Shown: positions 9,562-19,355 of the stretch, piece by piece
Position numbering within the stretch: position 1 is the stretch's first letter
How the letters are laid out: each line of letters starts with the position of its first letter
Source: Chara braunii
Taxonomy: Eukaryota > Streptophyta > Charophyceae > Charales > Characeae
Reading direction: 5' to 3'
Length of the DNA stretch: 21,327 nucleotides
NCBI GenBank assembly: GCA_003427395.1
Contig: BFEA01000155.1
Coordinates: 2,146,370 to 2,167,696 of the forward strand
The notes under the pieces: generated by a model
Seen by the model: the letters and a program-made list of their open reading frames with translations, nothing else
Told to the model about the DNA's origin: nothing
Databases searched by the model: none
Translations under genes and position numbers: made by a program

Positions 9562-10110
9562 TTGTCTGTGATGGGCAGAACCCAGACAGAGCTAAGGCAA
9601 CTCAGGATGTCTTACGCTAGGGAAAATCCCAATATAGCCTTGCCAGCTGAAAGGGAAGGCGGACTCGAGGTGTCCTGGCCAAGACGGGTTAAAGAGGGGG
9701 AATATATTTCTTTGTGGTGGGGCGTACAAATGGATATGGGTATCTTCGCCTGGATCGAGTCTGCTTTCGATGACAATCAGGATTGCACGATTGTAAGGGG
9801 GACCCTATACGCTCCGCCATCATTTTGGGTCATGCATGGGATTGAGTTGGCATTGGGGAATGAGAGTCTGCTTACCAGACCCTTGAGGGTAGCTGAAGCA
9901 GCTGCAGCAAAATAGGCGAGAAAAAGAGTCCATGAAGGAGGAGAGCAAGTGGTGACCCATGTAGAGGTTAAGCGTGCTGAAGAGTTTGAACTTCCTTCAG
10001 CCCCTCTAAGAGTCGTTCTGCCAGATTTCCTCGTGGAAAAGTGTTTTGGGGGACAAGAGAGGGTAGAAGTTGCAGCAGAGGTACTTAGACTCAAAATTCT
10101 CACCTTCTAG
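9562..10110 (+). pseudogene. Retrotransposon Gag-like pseudogene, block 1
   Basis: One frame stays open from 9541 to 10110 except for a single TAG at 9913. It begins WKAYAGRLSVMGRTQTELRQ; the first ATG in frame is at 9571. It encodes about 180 residues, with a middle section rich in W, G and Y and a charged, Glu/Val-rich C-terminal part. The frame continues sensibly after the stop and ends at TAG 10108-10110. No catalytic motif is visible and I do not recognise a family with certainty. It is called Gag-like only because the downstream block in another frame has Gag character. It may be the N-terminal part of the same protein after a frameshift, or an unrelated decayed gene. Confidence 0.45.
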
Positions 10111-10247
10111 TCAGTGGCTCAGGCACACGGCCAATATAATTGTCGTATACGCCATTTCTCATGACCCAAATGAGAAAATTGAAGACTGGGATGAGTTTCG
10201 AGCAGCAATGGTCCATTAGGAGGGGTCCCCACCTCCTCACTAAGTGA

Positions 10248-11390
10248 ATTTGTCCTTGGCTTGGTTATGGTCGTAGTACTTGCTACTATCTGCCTACAGT
10301 CAGCCGTAAGGGACCCTGCCTGTATAAAGTGTACACTGCGTACAAGTGTTGCAAGAGTGAGTGTAGGTGTAAGTTTGTCATGATAGGCTATGTTTTGGAT
10401 GCGTGGTTCTTCTCGGATCCCGGTGTTAATCAAAGGTTGCTTGTTCAACAGGAGACAGGATCGAAGGAATCCGATATGGAAGGCCTGCGAAAGGAGGATG
10501 CGGTCAAGGAGCCCGCTCATTTGCCCAATATGCGGGATTGGGAGCGAGCGAATGCACCCAAAGTGGAGACTGGCCTCTTCAATGGTTGCCATGTCTCTGG
10601 CTTCCTTGATAAAGTCAAACAGTCGGCATCTCAACGCGAATGGAATGAAGAGCAGATGCTAAAGGAGGTCATAAAGTTTATCCACGTAGACCTTAAGGAA
10701 GAAGCTGGTGGATTGATCGAAAGGGCAGAGTCATCGTGGAGAAGGTTCCATAATGACATGAGGAATAAGTAGCGGCTGGGGGAGGAGCAGTTGACCAGGG
10801 ATGATCTTGAGAAGATGGAACGGTATGATTCCTCGTCAGCAGGACAATTTCTGACAGAATATGAGCGTGCTTCATATAGGGTTTGGGCATTGTCGGAGCA
10901 TGACAACTGTTTTTTCTTCCTCATGCATTTTTCAGGTGCAGAGCAGCGAGACCTGATTCGCGGGACAAGAGGAAGACTTGTATGGGACAAGATAATAGAG
11001 AACTTTATAAAATGAGATTTTGATCAGTACCTCAGCTATATTCTGCGCGAGGCGGGGGAAAGAAAGAAATTGAGGGATTGCGAGAAGAGAGATGAAGGCA
11101 AGAGGGTAGTTGAGGAAGAAGAGGAGTATGAGTCTTCCTGGTCATCAGAAGCTCGGTCGGCAGTGCCATCTTCTTCCCCTGCGCGACAAGAGTCACAAGG
11201 AAGTGTGGTGGAAAAAAGAAGTTGGATGGGGCGTAGAAAGAAGAGAATGCGAGATCGGTGGTCGAAGGTAGTATGTGATTTTTGTGGGGAGGTCGACCAT
11301 ACACCTCGCAGATATAAGAAAGCGAGACAAGCCCGAAGGGAAGAAAAGGAGAGGGGCGATAGGGAAAGGAGCACGACCGGCCCGATATAG
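10248..11390 (+). pseudogene. Retrotransposon Gag-like pseudogene, block 2, with damaged zinc knuckle
   Basis: A single frame of about 380 codons is broken only by TAG at 10770 and TGA at 11013; a further TGA at 10245 bounds it upstream. The central part, around 10830-11010, reads QFLTEYERASYRVWALSEHD and then an F-rich, RDLIRG and VWDKIIENFIK segment, the general layout of an LTR-element Gag core. A charged Arg/Lys/Glu-rich tail follows, then CDFCGEVDHTPRRY at 11274-11315. That is C-X2-C-X4-H-X4 with tyrosine where the fourth ligand cysteine of a CCHC knuckle should be. After the terminal TAG at 11388 there is no protease, reverse transcriptase or integrase. It is a dead fragment, probably of a Ty3-like element; the family assignment is inference. 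Confidence 0.6.
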
Positions 11391-12241
11391 TCTAAGCTCA
11401 ACTAAAGGTAGAGACATTGAGCTCAGGTGACTTAGACAGTGAGAGTTGATTGTGGGAGAGGGAAAACAGATTGAAGAGGAACTCTCGCAATAATGGTCCG
11501 GTAAGGCAACTGGAGCCGTAGACAGGAGTAAAGCTCAACCATATAGGTGAAGCCAGAAGGTAATGAGTGAGTAGGGGCTGGTTCGCCTATATGTTAGTAA
11601 GATCAGAGCTTCCCGTGTACAGAGGCTGAGCTAGATATGTGTATATTTAGATGTAGTTACGACTAACTTATCCATCTGTACATATGTAGGTTGTAGTACT
11701 AGATGATTCATTCGTTCCCTTTTTTTTGTGTGTGATTTAGGTGGTTGTATCCAGATGGGTGATATGTTGGCGTACAAAGTCGGAATGAATTGGCGTGACT
11801 TTAGTTCTTGTGTAAGTTTGGGTATATTCCGAAGTATTTGTGTGTTCGAGACGTGGGTTACTGAGCAGAGTGGGATGTGAGGGCAGAGTACCTATGACGT
11901 TTTATTGTGGTGTATATATTGAGTTGAGACCTTATGAGGCTTGGTTTTTGTGATGATCACTATCACTCTCGCTTATGTGGCTTCATCCTGATGAATGTTG
12001 GCTTGTGTGAAAGATGTGTGAATATGTGGCATGTAAAGTTGTCTACTCTTCGGTATACTCGTGTGACCTGGCCACGGGCAGCTGATAGGGCAGAGTATAA
12101 GGGGGGGGGAGCGCAGCCTGTTTGTGAAAAGTTGTGAGGATCTTTAGGAGATTTATAAGTCCATGAGACTCGAATGCTTCACCATGTCGGTTGTTGATTG
12201 CTTAAGTCGTGACGAGGACCCATAAGATGGTTTCTCAGTGA
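11391..12241 (+). other. Non-coding stretch downstream of the Gag-like pseudogene
   Basis: I see no gene, RNA or clear repeat here. Where pol would be expected in an LTR retrotransposon, all frames are closed at short intervals. A 67-codon frame at 11934-12137 has no motif. The plus strand remains G/T-rich. Confidence 0.5.
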
Positions 12242-12435
12242 TGTTTTGTTCTATGAAGAGACCCTTGGATTTTTGGAAAGAATGGGATGTTTGGTTTTAT
12301 GATGAGACCCCTCGTGATTTTTGGAAGAGGGGGTGTTTTGTTCTGTGGCGAGACCCCTCGTGATTTTTGGAAGAGAGGGTGTTTTGTTTTATGATGACAG
12401 CCCCTTAGATTTTTGGAAAAAGGGATGTTTTTGTT
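12242..12435 (+). repeat. 46-bp tandem repeat, four units, each a hairpin
   Basis: The GAGACCC-type unit start occurs at 12258, 12304, 12350 and about 12396, giving an exact period of 46 bp. Each unit contains GATTTTTGGAA flanked by pairing arms that vary: ACCCCTC with GAGGGGGT (12307-12334), ACCCCTC with GAGAGGGT (12353-12380) and CCCTT with AAGGG in the last unit, while the first pairs poorly. The constant-loop, changing-stem design resembles the family at 3673-4606, though the sequence is unrelated. Confidence 0.8.
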
Positions 12436-12444
12436 GTTGGGAGA

Positions 12445-13277
12445 CTCACCTTCAAAGGTGAGTAAACTGATTTATGGCATGGTAAGTTGTCTGATGAGTG
12501 ATAAAGTCTGACGGAAAGGGCCACTTTTTCTTGGAATGTTTGAGATGGGTGGCTGCTGGCTCTGATCAAGTCAGGGGTCACGGCCTTGTGGACCTAGCGG
12601 TGATTTTGTGTGTGAGCGTGTGAAGGATGCCATGTCGTTTTCAGGGAGGGCTGGTAAATACCTTCAGACCCCTACGTAATCGCGCACTGGGCCCGTGATT
12701 TTGTTTTGCGACGCTCCGTCTAACCACTTATGCTAGTTCCGGGACATATTGAGAAATACCAAGCTAAATGGTAAAGGTTAGTACCTCTAGGGTGTAACCC
12801 CAGTAGATGGCTGCTAGCCGGCGCAACCTGGCTGCGAGACCGCGGAGTAAGAGTTTAAGGGGAGTTGCCCGCCCCAGGGAAACTACTCCGTGGGATAGTG
12901 ATGATTGAGTTTTTTGGAAAATCCTGATTGAATGCTTATCAGGAGAAGACCTATCGTTGCGTAACCAACGAGGGTACTGCCGCTAAATAACTATGCGGTG
13001 GGTCGTAGTCTTGGTCCGATAATCCAGGCTATGGTGGGCCAAGATGGAGACCTAGCCTTTCTGTACTACACTGCAGAAAGAGCTGAGTGAATATTAAGTA
13101 TACATATATACGTATGTATATTTGATTGCGATAGATTTTTTGAGAACGAAGGAGAGAGTGTCTTCAAAGGTCTCGGTCAGGGCCCGCGTCCCTAGTTTTG
13201 GCCAGGACTAAGGACACCCAACGAGAAGTTGAAGGTTGTCTAAGACCGGGGAGAGGACGATTGGGAAGACCTTTGAA
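12445..13277 (+). other. Second hairpin-packed non-coding region
   Basis: It starts with CTCACCTT-ca-AAGGTGAG (12445-12462). Next come GGTTA/TAACC (about 12777-12800), CGGAGTA/TACTCCG enclosing AGTTgCCC/GGGaAACT (about 12842-12889), TCGTTG-cgtaac-CAACGA (about 12953-12970), CTTGGTCC/GGGCCAAG with one wobble (about 13011-13044) and CTTTCTG/CAGAAAG (about 13057-13080). An imperfect AT palindrome near 13097-13122 and a branched structure at 13163-13277 close the block. No coding frame is credible. Its origin is unknown; terminal-repeat similarity to 6193-7298 was looked for by eye and not found. Confidence 0.6.
13163..13277 (+). other. Branched inverted-repeat structure (possible structured RNA)
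   Basis: An 11-base perfect outer stem, TTCAAAGGTCT (13163-13173) with AGACCTTTGAA (13267-13277), continues as CGGTC/GACCG (13174-13178 with 13244-13248) after an asymmetric bulge. Inside it are two hairpins: GTCCcTAGT/ACTAaGGAC (13188-13215) and CAAC-gagaa-GTTG (13219-13231). The overall shape is a multi-way junction. It matches no tRNA, 5S or snRNA pattern that I know. Confidence 0.5.
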
Positions 13278-13495
13278 ACTTATGTTCTCGGCGTCCTAAT
13301 TTCTGGGCGGCGGGAGACCCGGGTTAGAAACCTGACAGCATATAGTTGTCGAGGCATGGTTTGATGGAGGCCTCTACCCTGTGTTTGTCGGCTAATCGGA
13401 TTGGCCCATTTCCCGTCACCATTTGGAGTGTGGACAAATTTATAGCTTTCTAATTTGGCGAAGCGACGGGGACGTCGCTTAATATGGTCCGGTAA
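13278..13495. other. Short non-coding gap before element B
   Basis: No gene is seen. It contains AAGCGAC-gggga-cGTCGCTT near 13460-13480, another compact hairpin, and then the outer limit of the element B arm. Confidence 0.4.
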
Positions 13496-14239
13496 GTTGT
13501 CGGTTCGAATACCCTTACAATGGTATCCGCCCTGGTTTTCGCAAGTGGCAGAAAATAGTTTTGGCTTAAAGTTTAAGTATACTGCGCTTGGCGCGGCCGA
13601 GTCTGAGATTTACGTTGACTGGATTGTTGACTAGAACAGAGAGTGTGTGGGCGTGCGGATTTGAGGCGCGCGTGATCCTCTGTAATTGTTGATGGATGAA
13701 GAGTCGGCGTAATCGCCGGCCGAAAAATTTCTTCCTTCTGATTAAGTAGGGATTAAAAAGATTATGTCTTGTTGATTGGGGTGCTTGCCTGTGACCTGTG
13801 CATACGTATGGAGGGCGGCATCGACAACAATGTGACTTCTGAGAGCGTTTCGGTAGGCCAGCGCGATGCGCTGTACCCGTTTTATTTAGACATCCGTCAG
13901 GGCAAACCTTGACTTAGGCCTAGCGCTATTGGTTACGGTGCCGAACTTTCGTCGGGGAGATTCAGGGATCGAGGACGAGCGGCAACAATGCGGAATATTG
14001 GAGTGGCGCGAAAGGGGTCGAGGGGTTGGGGGCCTGGCGGGGCTATCCCCCTTGGTTTTGTCGTCGGACAAGGCTAACATTTTTCGTCTCCTCGCTCGTT
14101 ATATTTAGATGATTGAGAAAGTTCTAAATGTGTTTATTATTTCATCGCCTTATTATATTTATTTTATTCAATCTTTGTTCCGGGTCCGGTTGACTTAGAC
14201 GTGGCGCCGAATGTAGGGGTCGTCACGGCAGCCGAGGAC

Positions 14240-14443
14240 CTTGAGTGGGGGCTTTGTTCGACGGGTCCGCGTGTTCAGGATGCAAGCGAAAGCCCTCCGC
14301 CTCGCCATTGTTGAGAAGCGCGGCGCGGTCAAGGAACTTGGGCACACGCCACCTGTGTTTTGACTTGCGGGTTCCTGCGTATTCGGGATGCTGGTGAAAA
14401 TCCCCCTATCCTGCCTGTCTTGGAACGCGGACCGAGGAGTTCA
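14240..14443 (+). repeat. Degenerate tandem repeat, period about 108 bp
   Basis: GCGTGTTCAGGATGC at 14269 recurs as GCGTATTCGGGATGC at 14377. Downstream, GAAGCGCGGCGCGGTCAAGG corresponds to GGAACGCGGACCGAGGAGTT at similar spacing. A possible third, weaker unit follows up to about 14550. The same repeats lie inverted in the right arm. Confidence 0.5.
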
Positions 14444-14806
14444 ATGGGCATGGGAGTCGGTGGGTGATTAGCCCACAAGGCAGAAGAAACTTGAGTGGCG
14501 GGCGTTTTTCCGCGGGAGTACCGTTCCTTCCCGGCCATCCGCGGTGGAGAGGTTGGGCATAAGTATATCCGCGGGACTCTGCCCCACCTCGGACTTCAAA
14601 GTCCTCATAGGGATATTTGCTACTACCACTAAGATCTGCACCACGGCCTGTGTCGCCAAAGCCCACGCTACAGGCTGCAGTAGGGCCGCGCCCCCGACTC
14701 AGTGACCGATTGCCTGTGTATGGGCTGCCTGTTGGGGTTCGGAAAGGGGAGGCGGCCTGCTCAGCCAGAGTACTTTGGGGGAGCCGCAGGGCATTGCCCC
14801 GGTCGA

Positions 14807-14872
14807 GTCCTTCGGGACATCTGTTAAAATTGGAACGCTACAGAGAAGATTAGCACAGTCCCTGCGCAAGGA
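14807..14872 (+). pseudogene. U6 spliceosomal snRNA-derived sequence (3'-truncated), left arm B
   Basis: GTCC-TTCG-GGAC forms the U6 5' stem-loop. It is followed by AAAATTGGAACG, the ACAGAGA box that pairs with the 5' splice site, the GATTAGC segment holding the catalytic AGC triad, and CCTGCGCAAGGA of the internal stem-loop. Relative to canonical U6 one base is changed before ACAGAGA (GCTACAGAGA instead of GATACAGAGA) and the AGCATGGCCCC segment reads AGCACAGTCCC. After AAGGA the similarity ends: the distal half of the internal stem-loop and the 3' tail with its terminal T-run are missing. No TATA box lies at the usual distance upstream. I conclude that it is a captured, non-functional U6 piece within a transposon arm. 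Confidence 0.8.
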
Positions 14873-14903
14873 ACGGCCTGTATAAGAGGAGGACGGTCGA
14901 CGA

Positions 14904-14928
14904 CCGAATGCTTTTGCTCAGCATTCGG
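14904..14928 (+). other. Hairpin just downstream of the U6 piece
   Basis: CCGAATGC-ttttgctca-GCATTCGG is a perfect eight-base stem, supported further out by CGACG and CGTCG. In the other arm (19834-19860, opposite strand) one C-G pair has become T-A, one has become T-G wobble and one is disrupted. Confidence 0.6.
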
Positions 14929-14983
14929 TAGCCCGTCGGGTTGCACGGTTGGGGCGTCAACAGCAATAGACGGCTGGCCTGGT

Positions 14984-15121
14984 CGGTCTGCACTAGGCAG
15001 AAGCTACCAGAGCGGATAGCGTTGTGGGCGATGAAAGCTAGGCCCGGATGGCGGGTCTGACCGGTCTGCGCTAAGCAGCGGAGGACGGAGCGGGCGTTAG
15101 TGCTGGGCGAAGAAAGGTAAG
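14984..15121 (+). repeat. 78-bp direct repeat pair in arm B
   Basis: CGGTCTGCACTAGGCAG at 14984 recurs as CGGTCTGCGCTAAGCAG at 15062. A similar AGAGCGGATAGCGTTGTGGG-like stretch follows each, ending in GGGCGAtgAAAG and GGGCGAAGAAAGG. The right arm carries the inverted counterpart near 19640-19790. Confidence 0.6.
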
Positions 15122-15127
15122 AAGAGG

Positions 15128-15164
15128 GAATGAATCCGGACGCATTTTCGTGCCGGGTTCATTC
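15128..15164 (+). other. 12-bp hairpin near the inner end of arm B
   Basis: GAATGAATCCGG, a 13-base loop, CCGGGTTCATTC. Eleven pairs are Watson-Crick and one is T-G. The right arm holds the counterpart near 19599-19635. Confidence 0.6.
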
Positions 15165-15259
15165 GAAGAAAGGAAGAGGACATAATGGTGAGGTAGAGAG
15201 CTATGGCGGAGTGAAAAGTTACGGTGTGCTCATTTTACAACAGATTTGGGTGAGAGAAG

Positions 15260-15302
15260 TGTCGATTTAGGGGTTTTCTATAGGGGCGATTTAGTTAGGA
15301 GT
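15260..15302 (+). other. 43-bp unique junction between arm B and core copy 2
   Basis: It has no counterpart at the other arm or in element A. It ends GTTAGGAGT, and GTTAGGAG recurs 15 bp into the core. Its composition resembles the core, so it may be the core's native left flank. Confidence 0.5.
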
Positions 15303-18300
15303 GTTAGTTTCGGTGTTAGGAGAGGGAGAAGGAAGTTAGAATGAAAAGGCTATGCGTCGTGGCTATGGTGGAAGCAAATAAGAAGAAGTGGGGAAACGTC
15401 GATCCTGCCCGTTCCTTGACGAAAACGGGCGGGGAGAGACTTGGTTCCGGGGTTTTACCCCCCGGCGAGTCTGAATCTGACGTCGGCTTTAGTAATAGGT
15501 TAGTAGGTTGGGAGTAAGTTGAGAAAGACATCGCGCGGGGGGGTTGGGGACGCCAGCTACGGCCGAAGAAGGATGCAATCACCTTGCCGATTCTTCATGG
15601 AATCGGGCGGAATAAGGTGTTAGTTTGAGAGCAAGGCGATTTTGATGGGGTAGTTAGTTTTGAAATTAGTTGATTAGATTTAGAGCTAGTAAGAGAAATA
15701 GCTGCGTGGAGAGATGGTGACGGTGGATATGGCAGGAGCGGAAAAGTGGAGATTCCGCTCGATTCTATAGGGAATCAGGCGAATTAAAAGGTTGAAAAGG
15801 AGTTTCGGAACACCGCGGGTTCAATAGCGCGGCTGGATTTTGCTGATAGGGAGCGAATTCGACGCTATGCGGATTGTAGGCTGCGCTAGGGGAGAAATGG
15901 CGAGGCGCCGAATGCATCGGTACACGTTTTAGTCAAAGATTCGTTTGATTTTAACCATCCTATCGCTAATAGGGGGAGTACAGTTAGTCACGGGGATCGG
16001 GAGGCCCACGGGGAAAGTCGAAGGAGGAGAAAAGGGTAAGAGACAGGGGCGTTGGGAAAGAGCTTACCTGGCAGATGTATNTGTCCCTGTCCCGGCAGAA
16101 TATTCATTCGACTTTGCGCATCCTGTAGAAGGAAGTGGTGTATGGCCAACTAGGAGGTTGGCGACCTACCTGATGACGGGGGTGTCGCTCATTCTCTGGA
16201 ATGAGCTTGACTGTAGTTCCAATGGGGGATTTGGGGTTAGATTTAGGAGTTAGTAGACAAGTTCGTAGTTGTAAGAAGGAAGGAGGTTGTGCTATGTTCA
16301 GGTGGCAGGGAGCGAACCCATTTTTTCTGCGGTATAGTGAAAGATTCATTACAGTCTGGGTGTCCTTGTGAAGCAGGTAACCGCACGATGTCCNGGTGCT
16401 TCCGAGGAAGGCGGCCACTATCTACGTATTCTGGTTGGTGGAGCTCATTCTTATCTCGCAGTGTGACCGGCCTGAAGGACAGTGAATGCTTTCCGTATAT
16501 GAACGAAAAGGCCACCCTGATTCGGGTTATCCTAGGAGACGCTCCCAGCCAAGTATGGGGTGCAACGAACTGTGAAGAAGGAGCCTACCTGGGGTCGATG
16601 TGTCGTCCTTCCTACCAACTGGTAGAATAGTAGCAAGTGGGGGCCGTGTACTCACCGATTGATCGAGGTACTATCGGGCAGCCAACAGGAGTAGCGAAGA
16701 GCGGAGGAGGGGGCGAGGTCCCAGACTTACCCCAAGGCTAGAGCCCTGCTCATTCCACGAAGGCGAAGTAGATTGGGGCCGACCGAAGAGACTGTAGGCC
16801 TTGCTAGCTATTGGTCGGGGGGCTGCTCGTCACACCGGGTAACTACCTGCAGACGAACAGCAGGAGCAAAAATCGGACTTACCTTTGGTTTGCTAACTAT
16901 GACCACCTGTGACAAACCTTGGTTACTCGTATAAGCGGGTGCGGCGGACGGTGTTGGATCCGGCGGTTAGCCCGCACTCGGCCGTCCGCTTGGCCGTTCA
17001 AGCTAGTCCACGGGTTTGGAAGTCTTATCAGTTCGGCCGGTGTGCGCCGCATCTTGATGTGCGAAACGGTAAGGAGCGGATTAAGGCGTAGTGAGTGGTC
17101 TGCTGACTAATGTGAGGCCCAGTTGTCTGATGGTCAGGGTGCCATCCACCTCTTCAACTGGTTGCAAGCAAGCCAGTGACCTGGAGTGTTGAGGACTGAT
17201 GCGTTGTTCGGCCAACTGGCTGGAGTAGTTGACAGCGGGTCATAAGCTCGTGGGCTTACAGGTGGCCATTGCATCTAGAGTTGCAAACGCTGCGGAGAGG
17301 TTAACGTTGTTGGGAGGGGTATTGTTATGGATTGAGAGGTCGTTAGAAAAGTCAACAACTGGTGGTTTGGCGTAAGTTGACCAGCGGTGGCGGGTTTTGG
17401 CCGCCATTGCGGGGCCCTAAGGCGCATCGAGATAACTAGGTCCTCTCCTGCGATTCTGAGCGCACCATTCTTGGATCTGAGAGTCTTAGTGTTTCTACTT
17501 CTCCCTCTCTTACTCTAAGTCTAGTCTGTTGGTTCTGAGAGGAAGGCGGCAGGCGGGATTGCAACCCGTAGGACCGCAGTAAGACTTTGTGGGGAGTCAT
17601 CACACCGATTGCGGGAACTCTGTCGGAACTCATGAGGAGCTATGGAGCCAAGGAACTGACATGTAATCTTTTGCTTTCACTCTATAAACCCAGTTATAGC
17701 CCCTATTTGTATCACTCTTTGCATCTCTGACTGAATGTATGGTGTGTAGCCCTACTTTGACTTTGTTTAACTTTCTGGACATTAAGTCAGACTAAGTAAA
17801 GGAATGTTTGTCCAAGCTCAGTTTCAACTTTATTGATTGTGTGAATTCAGACTGTTGAAACGAACTGCATCTGGGGAAAGGCAGGATGGTGGGTTGAATT
17901 GTGCGGGGATTGGTTGGGTCATTAAGACTGGGAAGTCCCGATAAGTTTGGGGAGACCCAGTGCTTTGTTTATTTTGGTTTTGATTGGAGCGTCAGACCCT
18001 TCTATAAGTTTAGGGGGTCTGATTGCTCTAGAGGCTGGGGTGTCCCCATAAGTTTGGGGAGACCTAGTATTGTGGCTTGTATGGAGGTTCGGGCTATTCT
18101 ATAAGTTTAGGTGGTCTGACTGCTCTGAGTTGTGAGGGCTGCTTGTGGCTGACTTTTTTCAGGGGCCAAGTGCGTTCTGTAAGTTCAGGTGTCTTGGTCG
18201 CCTTGCTTAGTTTGGGTTTTTATCTGTTTATTTGTTTTTTGAACGAGGAGGTTTGAGTTGTTCTATAAGTTGAGGTGGTTCAGTCTCTTCCTGCTTTTAT

Positions 18301-19355
18301 TCTGAAGAAGTAATATTTGGCAAAGAGGCAGACCCTTCTATAAGTTCAGGGGGTTTGACCCGATGCCACACACATAATGGTTCAGAGAGAAATGAATCTG
18401 GCAGAGAGTTAGATCCTTCTGTAAGTTCAGAGGGTATGGCTCAAAACCTCGCACATGCTGGAACCCAATAGTTATAAATTGGCTATACCTTATTACTATC
18501 TTGTATAAGAACGGACTAATCAGACTGTTCTATAAGTTTAGGTGGTCTGACTATAGCCTTATCACAACTTGAAGAGAGTATAATTAAGAATAAAATTGAT
18601 GGTAAACTGGGGCAGGCTTAACTTAAGTTAGTTCAGTCATATGCAGCCTTAGAAGACAAATGTGAAAATAAGTATATACAATTTGGATACTTTAAACAGT
18701 CTTGGGCGACTAAGGTGGTCTAGTTATGTGCCCAAAAAAGAGAAAAGTAGTTTTTCCTTCTATTTGTGTATATTTGGCCAAGACAGAACGCTCTATAAGT
18801 TTAGGTATTCTGACTCTAGGCCTGGCTAAGCTGGGTGCGCTCTGTAAGTTGAGGTGGCCTGACCTATACCTTATGTAAGATGGGTATAAATGGTTAAATC
18901 ATTAAGAGATCATGAACTATTATTTGCTCAGGTTAACTTGGGCTGGTGAGAGTACTTGCCTTTGTGGTTTGGCTTGCATGTGACTGAGTGAGGCCACTAC
19001 TTAGTCTGAGTTTCAGGTTGATAGGTAGTTGCTTTAGTTGCTCGCCACGTGCTAGAGCCATAGGAGTTAGTGTCAATTCCTGCATTTTCTGTAGTATCTT
19101 TTTTTTACTTAGGTCAATTCCTGCATTTTCTGAAATCTTTTTTTATACTTGGCTTTGTATAAATCTTGGCAAGCTACTTTCCCTACGGGAAGCGCTGCCG
19201 AAATTTCTACAAATTCAAGGAGTTAGTTAAATTTTGACTTGTCAAAAGTTCAGCTTTGTTTTTCCTCATATCTGACTTAGTTGAAATCTGGGAAGTCTCA
19301 TTTTCTAAAGGGAGTGCTGCCCAAATTTTCGTTAGTTCAGGGAGTTAGACAAAAT
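15303..19355 (+). repeat. 4.05-kb non-coding core, copy 2 (direct repeat of 1049-5102)
   Basis: The content is the same as copy 1, including undetermined bases at 16081 and 16394 that correspond exactly to 1827 and 2140. Seven or so single-base differences, all transitions and mostly at CG, lie in the first 430 bp. Over the next 3.3 kb I see a single difference (C at 2565 against G at 16819). The last 240 bp differ at about ten places. Homology stops at GACAAAAT, where AT-rich sequence begins, so the roughly 120-bp array is cut after about two units. Confidence 0.9.
17927..18860 (+). repeat. Dispersed hairpin family with constant loop and changing paired stems (copy 2)
   Basis: This is the exact counterpart of 3673-4606, with the same members and the same stems. 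It adds no independent covariation evidence because the sequence is essentially identical to copy 1. Confidence 0.8.

Larger units (their letters stand above)
13496..15259 (+). repeat. Element B left inverted arm
   Basis: This arm is the reverse complement of 19504-21267. From outside inward it contains CTTAAA-g-TTTAAG (13566-13578), CGGCG-taat-CGCCG (about 13707-13720), an AT-rich patch at 14098-14180, degenerate tandem repeats near 14240-14443, the U6-derived piece at 14807, hairpins at 14904-14928 and 15128-15164, and a 78-bp repeat pair from 14984. Short minus-strand frames of 64 and 86 codons (13886-14080, 14406-14666) also exist in the other arm, but their differences are largely amino-acid changing, so they are not supported as genes. 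Confidence 0.85.

Noticed and set aside
12242-12435. CRISPR array
   Set aside because: Units are tandem without unique spacers and lie in eukaryotic repeat DNA.
12488-12520. CTGATGAG...GGAAA resembling a hammerhead ribozyme core
   Set aside because: Stem II does not pair and no stems I and III or UH cleavage site can be formed around it. CTGATGA at 1917 likewise lacks a GAAA partner.
6193-13277. LTRs around the Gag-like block
   Set aside because: No direct repeat of LTR size with TG...CA ends, primer-binding site or polypurine tract could be identified by eye.
13500-13512. GGTTCGAATACC resembling a tRNA or SINE B box
   Set aside because: It has an extra base relative to the consensus, no A box at proper distance, and is not conserved in the other arm.
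13886-14666. 64- and 86-codon frames kept in both arms of element B
   Set aside because: Differences between the arms change amino acids as often as not and no domain is recognisable; persistence is explained by recent duplication.
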